DNA of 64,000 nucleotides, taken from contig KL197721.1 in the NCBI GenBank assembly GCA_000697665.1, forward strand, positions 238,365 through 302,364, read 5' to 3'. The notes under the pieces were generated by a model. The model was not told where the DNA came from. It saw only the letters and a program-made list of their open reading frames with translations, and ran no database searches. The position numbers and the translations under genes are program-made. Source of the DNA: Jaapia argillacea MUCL 33604. Taxonomy: Eukaryota; Basidiomycota; Agaricomycetes; Jaapiales; Jaapiaceae. Positions 45,305 through 60,302 of the stretch are shown in pieces. The first letter of the stretch is position 1. Each line of letters opens with the position of its first letter.

Positions 45305-45939
45305 GGTGGACGTGGGGATGCCAATGGCGGAAGTTCAACAGACCTCGGGCTTTTGGTGATCGTAGTCGGTGGTTGAGGCCCAAGTTGAGGGTCGTAACCG
45401 TTATCGTGACGCACGTGATCTTAACGCGTGGCGTCTTCGGACCTTCAACCTCGGGAATACTCTACAACAAATCCATATAGTTTCACTAGAATAAGATCTC
45501 CTTGGGGAAGACGTACCACAACGCACACTGAAGAGCAGAGGAAGTCAACTTGTATGACGGTGAACCTTTTTCGAGTGCGAAGTGGAGCTTCAAGCCATTG
45601 CAAGCTGCCTCCCAAACAAGCAGTATGGCAAACATCCAACGGGAGGCCCTTGTCACGCCTTGAGCCGCACACGAACATGATGATAAAGAAAACGTGCAAA
45701 AAATTCAGTGTCATCGCTAGGTATCAAGTACCATACATCATAAATCGAGGTATCGTACAAAAGGGTGTCCGAAAATCGCTGAGGGTGTCGCAGAGCAGGT
45801 ACAACTGAGAAAGCAAGAGCAAAACGGCTCTGCAAGGAGGTGTCGCAGACGTTCGAAGAAAGATTGAATAAAGATACTCCAACTCAACGCAAAAAAGCAA
45901 AACGAGCAGTTAGAAGGAGGTCCGTTTCAGAGTTCATGT
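45305..45939. other. Interval between DAD2 and Kre9/Knh1-like gene
   Basis: 635 bp; DAD2 promoter and the neighbour's 3' region. Short plus-strand frames have no recognisable content. Confidence 0.5.
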
Positions 45940-47183
45940 TTAAGCAAATGAAAGCAAGACGAGGGCAGGTACGGCCAACGAATAAATCGTCGTAGAGATA
46001 CGCGAGTGCGCCGAAGAAGTCGAGGGGATGGCGCTGACACTCGGAACGGCACCTGCATTGAAGCTAGCGCTCACAAAGCTGGGGTTGTCGACGACAGAGG
46101 TGGGAGTCGAAGGCGGGACCGTAAGAGTAGTAGGACGGACGGATGTAACCATCGCGCTTGGTGTGACGGTGGAGGATGAGACGGAGTCGGAAGTAGTTGT
46201 AGAAGGTGTCACAGACGGTGTTGTTGAAGTAGACGAGCTTGGCGTCTCAGAGGAAGATGAACCTGCTTTCTGGGTAGTCGAAGTGACCGCAGCGGGTGAT
46301 GTCGAAGAAGCAGTTGGTGTCGCATGCGACGATGAAGTCGAAGATGATGGTACGCCGACTGTTTCGGTCGTAGTCACGGCAACGAGGGGCGGAGAGGCGA
46401 CCGTCGAAGGGACAGAGATCGTCCTGGTGAGAGATGGGATTGCGGAGTCGAAAGTGCCTGACATGTTATCCAACCTATTGGTAAGAATTGGGATAAGAGA
46501 TTAAGATGAGGAAAGGTAATGAAATGATACGAACCTGAAAAATGGGGAATATTCTTGGTATGAATCGGAAGAGTTTGCAACTTTGAGACTTATCGAAGTG
46601 AAGGCGATGTAGCTAACGCGTCAAGGGAAACTGTCAGTCCGAGATATCGATATAGGGGAAAGAAAACCAACTATTCGCCGGAGTTTGGTCCCGCTTCTGG
46701 ATTTGGCTAGAGGGAGCCAAGGTTAGATAATACAAAGGGCGCTATGTTGGAGGGCCTCACCGTAAAGGTTAGGGAATGGGTACTTGCAACGTCAACGGGT
46801 TCAATCTGTTGCAATAATTGCTATAAGATGAACACAAAACGGTGAGTAAAACACGTTTCGAACGGAAACATGTGTCCTGGGCAAACCCGTGCTTACCTCG
46901 TCCTTGGTATACAGCCCAACAGTGCACGCGCCGATACTTGTGAGGAGGGGCAATTCGCCATCGTCCAGCCATGTGACTGTGCATGGTTGGCCTCCGTGAC
47001 ACGTCGAGCCATCAGATGGGGTGACGACCTGGGGGAATGCAACTAACCGTCAGTTCATTTCGAAACGCACAGAAGTGAGAGGGAACCGACATAGAGACCA
47101 GCGTGGACAGTCGTTATCAAGTTCAGCAGCAGGAAAACCAGAGAAAGAATCATAAAGGTCGGAATCATCGTGATGGAAGGCAT
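45940..47183 (-). CDS. Ser/Thr-rich GPI-anchored cell-wall protein, Kre9/Knh1-like N-domain
   Basis: Start ATG at 47183 with a signal peptide (TFMILSLVFLLLNLITTVHA). The Kre9/Knh1-type immunoglobulin-like domain spans several exons: FPQVVTPSDGSTCHGGQPCT, VTWLDDGELPLL, GACTVGLYTKDE, then QLLQQIEPVDVASTHSLTFT, NPEAGPNSGEYYIAFTSISL and YSPFFRLDNMSGTF. The last exon encodes about 150 residues of Ser/Thr/Pro (heavily O-glycosylated stalk) and ends with a hydrophobic tail (STTIYSLAVPALVLLSFA), a GPI-attachment signal. Introns separate all of these blocks; junctions near 46.55, 46.70 and 46.76 kb were read through. A cell-wall role is inferred from family. Confidence 0.8.
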
Positions 47184-48009
47184 TTTCGAATTTCGGGTGT
47201 TTGAAGTGAGGTTGCTGGTTTGAGTTCGGGTGAAGCGAGTGTGTTGCGGGAGTTGAGATTCCAAGTAAAGAGTGACAAGGTAAAGAATGTAAGTAAGTAT
47301 TACAGGTAATACTTCATGTGTCGCGCAGCGGAGGGCAGATTGTGGTGCGGAGGAAAGAAAGGAATGCGGTTGCGGCGTTGTCGGCGCGACTTGATCCAAC
47401 CGTAACTTGGTTGATTTCGTCCAAAAGGGAAATCAGCACAGCCACTTTCGCTTCTTTCCCACAGTTGGCCAGTTAGACAACGTCGACGACATTCTCCTAG
47501 ATCTGGTCTCTACCCTCGATAGAGGATTCGGAATCAAAATGAACCTCGATCAAAAGTCTCTGCATCATCGTTCAGGTTTCAATGATTTTAATTCATCTTG
47601 TCTGCACAGGGGAAGGTCAGAGGAGACCAGATGAAGACCTACCGATCTACGCCCAAGCAGATTCACTACTCAGTCTTTCTCACTGAAGACGACTTGGACG
47701 CTGCACATGGAATGGTGAAATCAGGATTTCCGAGAAGAAAGCACCTCATGGAGACGGAACTGCCATTCCAATCGGTCGTCTGATCATCCTCACCAAGATC
47801 GTGTGGATGAGTGGAAGTGCGCAATTCTGATGGGTATCCCTACCAATCATCCGACGCTTCAATCAATCAACGCAAATGTATGGGATCGCAACCGATAATG
47901 CACCAAAAAGTAATACATAATATTGACAGATCATCGCTAAGACATTCACATGCGAAGCAAGACGATACGATAAACACCAAACCGCCTCGCCCTCTCTCCA
48001 TAAGCAGAT
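47184..48009. other. Interval between Kre9-like gene and NYN-LOTUS gene
   Basis: 826 bp: promoter of the GPI protein and 3' region of the NYN gene. Two short plus-strand frames (47407-47634 and 47598-47783) have no recognised domain. Confidence 0.45.
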
Positions 48010-50577
48010 CTACCGAGGTACCGAAGAAATCCATTGACTACCACCCTGACCCCCAATCGTAACCAACCCCGCATCCTGAGCAAGTTTCGCGAATCCTTTG
48101 AGATTGCTGACCCCAGCCTTCTGGTACGCCCTGGGGTCCGGTTTCAGGAGAGCAGATCCGATCTCGCTCCACGCCATACGAGGCGAACCCTTCGCTCGAG
48201 ACTTGTCGAGTATATCCACCAGAAGAGCGAAATGAGAGGGAATGGGTCGGGGTTGGGAAGACGTCGCAGCTTGGGGTGCTGGCTGGGGCTTCGGTACGAT
48301 CGCAGGTTGGGGTTTAGGGGCCACCGCGGGTTGGGGTTTAGGGGTCACCGTAGGCGGGGGTTTAGGGACCACCGCAGGCTGGGGTTTCGGAACTACGACA
48401 GGTTGCGCTTTCGGGGCGACGATGGGTTTCGGTGGCGACACTGCGACGGGGGTGGTACGAGCAAGTAGCGGGCTCAGATTCACACCATGCCACGCAGGTT
48501 CAAGCGAGACCCATTCCTCCACCCCAGGTGTCCCGACGTACTGAACGATACCCTCCTGCTGAGCAAGCAAAATATACTCCTTAAACCTCGTCACGTTGGC
48601 CTTTTGGTAGATGGACTTGTCGCGCTTGAGAAGCTCCGCGCCGACGAGCCCACTGTGCGGTCGCATGACACCATCGAGTCGCAGTGCTTCCATGACTTCG
48701 ATGAGGGGTCGGAAGTGGGGAGAGACGTTGGGCATGGGAGGGATGGAGATGGAAGACTTGGCAGAAGTCGTAGCGGGCTTCATAGGTACGGAAGTGGCTG
48801 GAGGGCTTGTACGTCCGGCGCTCGGAGTCCGTGTAGGGGACATTGTTGCGGTCACAGGAGGATGTGGCGAGGTCGACGATGCGTCAAAGGGATTGGGATT
48901 TGATACGGCAGGAACCGACGCTCCACCACTCTGGCTACTCAACAAAGCATCGAAATACGAGGATGCAACTTCTGCGCTCGGTGCCGGTTTCAACAGGGTA
49001 GACGCAAGTACATCGGGACTGCTCGCAAGTGCTGAGGTAAAGGATTGCGTTGCGGAGCGAGGTCGTCGCAGCTGTGAAGGTTGGGTGGCTGGTGTTATGT
49101 CGAACGGGGTATTCGTTTCGGCCACGTCGGGAGTCGGTGGTTCGATGAATGCCCCGGAACGTACAGAGGGGACGACATCCTCAACCTCGATTACGATACC
49201 CTTCGGGGAAGTTTCTCGCACTGGGTTCACCACAGGAGCAGAATCGACAGCTGGGTCATTTGTCGCCGATGATACTCCCGAAATGCTCGACACAAGGGTA
49301 TTCTCGACGCCGGGCGTACTGCTGGGATTCGTCGTTGGTGACATCGGCTTCGGCGAGGCTGTAAATGTCGCCGTCACTAGAGGCGGGACGAAGACCGGTG
49401 CATTTGCTCGAAGTGGAGACGTTCTCCCTGATCCGAGACTTTGGGGGACTTTGGGCGAAGAGGGTAAGGGAGGGGGAATAATATGGGATGGAATGGGTTC
49501 TGAAGGTGACGAATCCCTGGAACAGATCGAACAATCACACCGATCAAATTTGGATTCGGATGTGGACCCCTGCCCGTCGCCCAGGTCCGCAGGTGTCGTG
49601 GCACCGGTATAATAAGTCAAAGTCGGAGAGGGGGAGGGTGGGGGCTTCAATTTGACGTCAAAGTGGGTGAAGGGAAATACAGAAAGGCGGAATGGCTCAA
49701 TCGTCGCGGAGAGATCAATTGCAGGAGGTCGTTCTACTGTCACCGGTCGCGTCGGTGGTAGTGGTCCTGCTACGATGCTACAACCCAAGAATGGATTAGG
49801 TCCACTTTGAGAAGCAGTCGTTACAGGAGTTACAGCTACCACGGACGGCGTCGCGGGAAAGGGCTTTCGCCAGGATCCTGACTGCATCGACTTCGGGACC
49901 GCGGAAGCAATACCGATACTACTACTAGAATCATCATTGACTCTCCCCCGAATCTGCGATCCTGGCAGGGACTGCGAGCGAAGTCGTGTAGCGGTCTTCT
50001 TGACCACTTCGTCGTTCCAATCGATGACGACCGAGGCCAGCGACCTGAGGCTTTTGTGGGTGGCTCTGGGAGCTATAATCGCGACCTGGTATCCAAGCAG
50101 GCGGAGTACCGATATCGCATAGGCAAAATCTCGATCGCCAGATATAAGAAGCACGGTCGCAGGTGTGACCCGTTCGATGGCAAATGCCATCATATCAACT
50201 GATAATTCGAGGTTTAGAGGATGATGCAGGCCAGCAATGGGATTAAACTCACCAATCATCATCTTGTCAGCCACGTCTTTGCTCCCATTGTGCGGGCAGT
50301 CGATCAACGAGACGCCCGAACATTGCAGCTCTGAGCGGGTTCCTACTGACCTGGCCGAAAACGTTCCGAACAAGTCGGCATAAGCGCGAAATCTTGTTAC
50401 CCTCCCAAAGCGTTGTGCAATTTGTCTAATATTGCTCACAACGAGATCTGCCGAGATACTCGTTGGAACTTCACAGTTCTCTGCGGGAGGCCGGGTGGAT
50501 AGTCAACGGCAAGCAACACGAATACTAAATCATATACACGCACCGTAGTCCCAGAATATTGCAACTTCACCCTCCAT
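48010..50577 (-). CDS. NYN-domain ribonuclease-like protein with C-terminal LOTUS/OST-HTH domains
   Basis: 816 residues: exon 1 50544-50577, intron 50481-50543 (63 nt), then a long exon broken by the 54-nt stop-free intron 50199-50252. The NYN (PIN-like, Limkain/MARF1-type) domain carries the acidic residues expected for metal binding: VAIFWDYENC, KDVADKMMI and LISGDRDFAYAISVLRLLG, with a final VAIIAPRATHKSLRSLA. A ~400-residue disordered Ser/Pro linker follows. Two winged-helix LOTUS-like modules lie at the C-terminus: HFRPLIEVMEALRLDG to GTPGVEEWVSLEP, and HFALLVDILDKSRAKG to GGSQWISSVPR. They are separated by about eight imperfect PKPQPxVV-type repeats. By family, a role in RNA binding and cleavage is likely. 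Confidence 0.83.
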
Positions 50578-51206
50578 GATTATGAGGGATCGTTCCTGGG
50601 CCCCAGAAATAATACGGAATGTACACTCAGAGGTCTCGAGTGCACTCACTTATATGAGTGGGGCTAACGGGACTAGCGTGTCAAACATGAGGCTGTCGCA
50701 CTGGCATTCTTCCAGGCTGCCAAAGTTCAGAACGTCGAAAGTGTGTATCGAAGAACAATCGTTCTTACACGATCGATATACCAGAATATGAGTATTCCTG
50801 GTTACGCGCAGGATGGTGGTAATAGAGATACCCCGAACTCCCGTTCCGTCTTCGACGGTGTCTTGTAATCAGTGCCTCGCCGATTAAACGTTACCAAATG
50901 TTGGGGTGCTGCAGCGCCTTGATTGCAAGGGCGAGGCAAAGAAGATCCAAACATGCCAGTCCTGGTGACTAGAAAAACGATGACGAATGATGAGCGCTTG
51001 AGCAGTTGATTGGGAGCATGTTTGATGCACTGCGAGATCCCTCGCCGCCTTCGCATGGTGTGTGTCCTTCCCACGAGGCAAGGCAGAAATACAGTCTATG
51101 TTGTGGTATCATGGAAGGAGGATACAATCCTGTTATACAAAGGCGAAAGAGAGACAACAAACAGCGATACAGGAGAAACAAAGATAGGATGGAAACCCAC
51201 GTCTTA
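50578..51206. other. Interval between NYN-LOTUS gene and MCM4
   Basis: 629 bp: upstream region of the NYN-LOTUS gene and 3' region of MCM4. Nothing else recognised. Confidence 0.55.
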
Positions 51207-54583
<3,377 letters not shown>

Positions 54584-54734
54584 GGCCAGTGATGGACGCG
54601 TTCGAGGACAAGGTGGTGGTTGTACAAATTGACGCGTCGGGACGTGACCAGGGTAGTAACGCGTAACGACGCGTCGGTTTAGGGCGGGCTACCGGGGACT
54701 CGACGGAACGAGAAGGGCTGCTACTCTACAGTCT
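54584..54734. promoter_or_regulatory. MCM4 upstream region
   Basis: 150 bp containing three ACGCGT-type sites: GACGCG at 54596-54601, ACGCGT near 54631 and ACGCG(T) at 54659-54675. ACGCGT is the MluI cell-cycle box bound by MBF in yeasts and is expected at replication genes; use in this organism is inferred. Confidence 0.5.
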
Positions 54735-55027
54735 CGAAGCCAAGTTCAACGAATCAGACCCGGACAATGTTAGAGGGTTAGGAAGCCCAGCCGTTTACTC
54801 CAGGCGCGTGCTCGATTTTAACAACAGTACGACTTTGGAAATTATATGTGGAGTATTCGATAGCTACAGTAACAACGGGTTGGGTATCAACAATTGTCTT
54901 GACCAGTAGGGGCACGAGTCGATTCAAGACGTGGAAGGTTCTTCCTGTCACTCGCGAGGTTGTAATCATCACTACAATTGGCTGGTTCCTGTGAAGACGG
55001 GCTTTAGTGGCGGGACCTACAATGTAT

Positions 55028-56553
55028 TCATATCAAAGATCTTACCGTCACCACGGTGGTATCAACAGTTGTTGCAGTGGGATCGTGAAAGGAATCCAAA
55101 ACCCCGAAAGTGATATTGGAAGTCGGGTGACCATGTAACCCTTGAGCGAGAGATTGCCTTGCATTCAACCTAGAACCTCGATCCCGCGTAAGAGGGCCGA
55201 ACGGAAGGTGAGTGAGATGGTACAAACATCGCCAGTGTCGTGTTCACATAAACCTTGGACAGATTGATATTCAGTGCCCGGTGAATTAAGTTGTAGTTCC
55301 CTAATGTCCAGAAAGCTGCTAAGTCCGCAAAGGCGAGACCACTTATCGTGACCTTGTTAGACTGGCGCCGGATAAACGGATGGCAGCTCAATACCTGGTC
55401 AGTATTGCGGTGTTCACCACCAAGACAATGATTTTCTTCACAACAGTATCAGTCCTGAGTTCATCGGGATTCACTTTCGGTCAGTGAAGACAAGAGAACG
55501 GAAAACCCACTCCTTCACGCCTATCCGCGAGTGATACAAACTGTATGAGAGCAGGCCAGCCATTAGAAGGTCCATGACAGCCGTAGACGCAATCCAAGCC
55601 GCTATGATAAGCTTAACGACGATGAGCATGCACATAAGGAATATAGAAACTTAAGCACCTACCGAACAATGATCATATAACTTGGGGTTTTGAATGAAAA
55701 CCATGCTTTTGATTGGTCAGAGAACAGAAAACACGGTGGAAGGGACTAAACCGCTAACATCGTTGTGCATGTTATCCCAAAAGATAGAGGAACGAGAGAT
55801 AAGGATGCCTGATAGCCCCTTTGATGAGCGATCTGTATTAGATCATATGATGGGCGGGTACATACGAGCAGCACAGCTCCAGTCCTCTGCCACTTTGAAC
55901 GGGTGACTGGCGGTGGAACGGAGATGAGGGGACTGAAAGTATATGATGAAAGACAGTCTTACACATCCATACCCGCCATGCTACGAAACTATGATGGGTA
56001 AGATATCTCAGTATTGGCAAATTCCCACGAACAGTAATGAATTGGATCACCACTGGACCGTGAAGGCAGTTATAGCAGTTAGGGCTACTAAAGACTGCAT
56101 TTGAAAGGAGGTAAAAGTGAATAATGATTGGGTGGCGCGAGGAGAAACTTACATTAAAGCTCCACGCTTTAGTCCTCATACTGGCTGTCTCGAATCGTTC
56201 GGTAATGGTGAAATAATACAGCATGTGCGCGATACAAATGCTGTGTAGAGTATCTACGGCGCACAAGAAAAGCACCTGACCTTGAAACTAGGCGTTCAGG
56301 GAGGGAAGATCAAGGATTGGACTACGAACCATGGCTTTAAGACGAAGAGAGTCATCGGGGTAACGGTCAAAATAGATATAAGTTTGGAGGGTCTGGATGC
56401 CGAATAACCTGTAGAGTGCCCTGTCGAGGGTAGTTCTCGACACAATAACATGGAGAGATGAATAACGAACCAGAATGATATGAGCCCGCCTATCAGTAAT
56501 GCACCGCTCGTTTCGTCAGCTGGGATTGTGCTAGAGATATTTGCGGAGGACAT
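55028..56553 (-). CDS. DUF6534 seven-transmembrane protein, copy A
   Basis: A multi-exon gene for a polytopic membrane protein of the basidiomycete DUF6534 family (function unknown). The ATG at 56553 opens the hallmark ETSGALLIGGLISFW, joined over intron 56409-56471 to LFGIQTLQTYIYFDRYPDDS and LRLKAMV. Later exons give LCAVDTLHSICIAHMLYYFT, ALTAITAFTVQCFVAWRVW, SKWQRTGAVLL, PLSFGITCTTM, WIASTAVMDLLMAGLLSYSL, RTDTVVKKIIVLVVNTAILT and a final LAFADLAAFW and VYVNTTLAMF. The cytosolic tail LNARQSLAQGLHG continues in frame to a TGA at 55028. One splice donor appears to be GC (GATAG|GCGTG), so exact exons in the middle are uncertain. Confidence 0.7.
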
Positions 56554-57516
56554 TGGTTCTGTGGTAAAGCTGGAAGTGGGGGAGTGGGGGGGGGGGGGGT
56601 ACAGGTGGGCAGTGGTTTGGCTTATGGGCTGGGGCAGGCAAACAAGAGATTGGAAGGAGGTGACAGATATAGTTCCTCGGGCTTACAGTGTGTTGCATAT
56701 GAAACTGCAGTGTCGAGTTCGCGGAAGGGGATTTAGCTTGCTTCGAAATTCCTGCATATAGGAACTCTCTCACGAAATCTCACGTGGCTTCTCCCAATAT
56801 GGTGTTTATTGCTGATCAATCAGGTTTTTCACGAAAACGAGTATGCAGTTTCATATGCAACACACTGTACCTCCATAGTAATCCTCTCAATTACTGTACT
56901 TGTAACGCCCGTTCCGGTGCCGGGTTATGACTAGTTGCATGACAAGAATCCAAGTAGCGTCCGACACGCTCTACTCAGGAAATTTCCGTACAAACTCCGT
57001 GGGCGAGCTTAAACCAATACATATCTCGGGGAGAAGCTTTGGCGGCGTGGTGATTTGCGCACTGGTCGGTGGAGCTCTTGTATCTTGGGTACAAGCTCTG
57101 AGATTTCCTCGTGTCCTTTGAGCGCCAACTTGGCAACGGATCTTGACAGTTTGTATCGCCGCGTTGGACACATGTACGGGCGGTAGACAGCAGTACCAGT
57201 GCAGAATATGGAAGGGTAAATACCTATACGTGCCTCATCGATGAGGTTGGATCTCGTTTCGACGATACTTCGATTGACGAAAATAACTACTGGCCCGACG
57301 AAGATCTGCAGCATGAGAAATCAGAGGACTCAGGAGCCCCAACCATGACTCAGACGTTCGACCATGCGTATGTCGCAAAGTAAATGAACGTTTGGGCCCA
57401 TTTGCGACTCTGCCACGATACAAGTTTGCAACGATGACAAGTACAGAGTGTGGGTGACTGAGCCATTATAACCACAACCGAACCAAAATGACTCTCCCGA
57501 GGTTTCGTAACTTTCG
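56554..57516. promoter_or_regulatory. Upstream region of DUF6534 copy A
   Basis: 963 bp including a 14-G run at 56586-56599. Part of it (about 56890-57480) is similar to 59690-60290 upstream of copy B, as expected for a duplicated unit. No gene recognised. Confidence 0.5.
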
Positions 57517-57570
57517 TTATACATTTCTTGGGACAGAACCGGCCCCATACACCTCCATGAAAACTCTTGA
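57517..57570 (-). pseudogene. Duplicated 3' end of the flavohemoglobin gene
   Basis: Seventeen codons plus TAA reading SRVFMEVYGAGSVPRNV, nearly identical to the C-terminus of the intact flavohemoglobin at 60303-60356 (SRVLMEVYGAGSVPRNV). Similarity stops abruptly just upstream of these codons, so this is the breakpoint of the tandem duplication and not a functional gene. Confidence 0.88.
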
Positions 57571-58057
57571 TGTGGGCATTGGGTGTTCATATGTATGAGA
57601 GTGGCAGGAGTAGTCGTTCGCTGAGGAAACGCCACAACGCGCCACAAGCCGTTTGGAACCGTGTTTCCCACGCCTAGGGTATCAACAGTTCTGCACCATA
57701 CTGATCCCTCATAGACAGGCCGGTGACTAGCCTAGCAGCCTCGGGCGAAGCGAAGTTCAACACATCAGATCCGCACAATGCTGAACTGTGAAAAAAACCC
57801 AGCCATTTACTTCAGGCGGGTGGCCAACTTTGACAACGGTACGAATTTACATGGAGAGTATTCGGCTACAGGTGCAATGGGAACTGGGATGTCAACAATT
57901 ATCTTGACCTGCATAGACACGAGATGCGAAATGTTGGCGATTCTTCCTGTCACTTGTGGGGTCGTAATCATCAGTGAAGTTGGCTGGTTCCTGTGGAGAA
58001 GACGGGCTTTAGCGGCGGGGTCGACAGCGTGCCCATATCAAAGATCTTACGGTGCTG

Positions 58058-59546
58058 TCAACAGCTGCTGCACTGTTCTTGAAAGGTATTCAAGGCCTCG
58101 AAGGGAATATTGCAAATCGGGCAACCTTTTAGTCCCTGAGCGAGAGCTTCTCTCACATTGAGCCTAGAGTCTCGTGTAAGTGTGGAATAACGATGAATAA
58201 TATGGTACAAACATTGCCAGCACGGTGATCACATAAACCTTGGAAAGATTGATATTCAGTGCCCAGTGGATCAAGTTATGGTTTCCCATTGTCCAAAAAG
58301 TTGCCAGATCTGCAAAGGCAAGACCACTTGTAATGACTTCAACAGATGCCAGGTGATAGGACCGTAGCTCAACAAATACCTGGTCAGCATTGCGGTGTTC
58401 ACTACCAAGGCCATGAGTTTCTTCACGACTGTATCAGTCCTGAGTTGATGGGGATTCAGTTTGGCTCGGGGAAGACAACTCGAAGGGAGTAGAGAATGGA
58501 AGACCCACTTCTTTTCACCTATCCGTGAGTGATACAAGGCGTAGCAAAGTAGGCCAGCCATTAGAATATCCATGGCGACCGTGGTTGCAAGCCAAGCTGC
58601 TATGATAACCTTGACAACCATGAGTATGAGGATCAGACATTCAGAAATTCGGGCCTACCGAGCAATGAACATGTAGCTTGGGGTTTTGAATGGAAACCAT
58701 TCTATCAAATTTTCGTCAGGGAATAAAAAGAATGATGAAAGGGACTAGACCGCCAACATGGTTGTGCATGCTATCCCCAAAGCTAGAGGAGCGAGGGATA
58801 GGGATGCCTAATAGCGTCCTTGATGAGCCACATTCCGATGTTCAATTACAAAACGGGCGGGCGCTTACCAGTAGCACAGCACCACGTCTCTGCCACTTTG
58901 AATAGTTGACTAGCAGTGGAATTCAGGTGAGGAAGGCCAAAATATATGAGACATGTATATCTTACGCTTCCATGCTCGCCGCGCTACGAAACTAGGATGC
59001 CCAATATATCTCAGTATCGGCGAATCTCGTGAAGGTGGAGGGAAGTGTATCACCACTGGACCGTGAAGGCAACGATAGCCGTCAAAGCAATTGACGTCTA
59101 CAATCCATTATGATAAGGTGGAACCACGAGAAATGTGAGAGGCGTACATTGAAGCTCCACACTCTTGGCTTCATACCAGCTGTTTCGAGCCGTTCGGTGA
59201 TGGTGAAATAATATAGCATATGCCCAGTAAAGATGCTGTGTAGAGCATCTACGGCACACAAGAAACCCACCTGATCGAAATAGGCGTGAGGAAAGGGAGA
59301 ATCGAGGTTTGGACTACGCACCATAGCTTTGAGCTGGAGGGAGTCTTTGGGACAACGCTCGAAATAGATGAAAGTTTGGCGTGTCTGGATGCCGAATAAC
59401 CTATAAAGCAGTCGAGTCGGGTGTGATCCACGATACGATGATATGGAGAGCTGAGGGACTAGCCAGAATGATATGAGTCCACCTATCAGCAATGCACCAC
59501 TTGTTTCGTCAGCTGAGATTGTGTTGGCGCCATTTGTGGAGGACAT
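58058..59546 (-). CDS. DUF6534 seven-transmembrane protein, copy B, possibly decaying
   Basis: Paralogue of copy A with the same exon order. The ATG at 59546 opens SADETSGALLIGGLISFW; then LFGIQTRQTFIYFERCPKDS, LCAVDALHSIFTGHMLYYFT, ALTAIVAFTVQCFVARRAW, SLAPLALGIACTTM, KVIIAAWLATTVAMDILMAG and RTDTVVKKLMALVVNTAMLT. Two introns (59271-59321, 51 nt, and 59401-59463, 63 nt) are stop-free multiples of three, and the latter starts with GC where copy A has GT. The tail LNVREALAQGLKG ends at a TGA (58058) caused by a 2-nt length difference from copy A. Copy B may be a shortened live gene or an early pseudogene. Confidence 0.6.
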
Positions 59547-60302
59547 TGATTCTGTGATTCAGAAACTGGGGGTCAATAATGGATAGGGAGAAGGAAGAGG
59601 CTAGGTTTAAGATGGGCAGACAGTTGGTTTATCGGGCGGTTGGGTAAATGAACCAGAAAACGAAAGAGGGAAACGTATATAGTTCCTGCAGCTCACCTTC
59701 GCAATCCTCTCGATCGGTGCTTCTTGCCGTTATAAGACCGTGCCCGGCATGCTCTGCTCAGGAAGTTTTCCATACAAGCTCGGTAGGCAAGCGGAAACCA
59801 ATCCACATCTAGGAGCAAACCCGTGGTAGCGTGGCTCTTTGGATATTGGTCGACCGAGCTCTTGAACCTTTGGCACAGCCCACTGAGATTCGCCATGGCC
59901 ATGCCCGAGACCTGAGAGCCAACTTGATACACGGAGCCTGAAGGGTCAAGATATCACTTGAACTTTCCGAGTCGGCATAGCAGTACAGAATGTGGAAATG
60001 TGATGGTCAAACATATACGGGCCCCACCGACGAGGTTGGATCTCTCACGTCAAAGAAGAAGTGAGTATCATAGATTGACAAAAAAGAGCTACACGCAGAG
60101 CGATCGCATGTACACCTCGACGAATCTGTGGTGTAGTAGATGATAATTATGTCGCGAGGAGTGGAGCTCAAGACATCACGTGGGAGGTCTGAACCCATTT
60201 GTGCCACGAGAAGTAACAAGTTCAAGACAACCGTAGTAAGTACAGAGTGGGGGTGACTGCGCTATTATAACCACAACCAAAACAACTCTCCAAGAGGTCC
60301 CC
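59547..60302. promoter_or_regulatory. Interval between flavohemoglobin stop and DUF6534 copy B
   Basis: 756 bp, similar to the equivalent interval left of copy A. No gene recognised; presumed promoter of copy B and 3' region of flavohemoglobin. Confidence 0.5.

Larger units (their letters stand above)
54735..57569. repeat. Segmental duplication, left copy (~2.8 kb)
   Basis: Similar along its length to 57745-60355. The left edge matches at AAGTTCAAC then CAGA(C/T)CC, and the right edge at GGGACAGAACC then CCCCATACACCTCCATGA. It contains DUF6534 gene A, the conserved upstream region and the last 17 codons of flavohemoglobin. Confidence 0.85.

Noticed and set aside
46028-46504. Plus-strand 158-codon frame
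   Set aside because: It is the mirror of the Ser/Thr-rich exon of the GPI protein; the compositional bias keeps the opposite strand open.
48611-49612. Plus-strand 333-codon frame
   Set aside because: Antisense to the disordered Ser/Pro region of the NYN-LOTUS gene, with no domain; the sense frame is a clear NYN-LOTUS protein.
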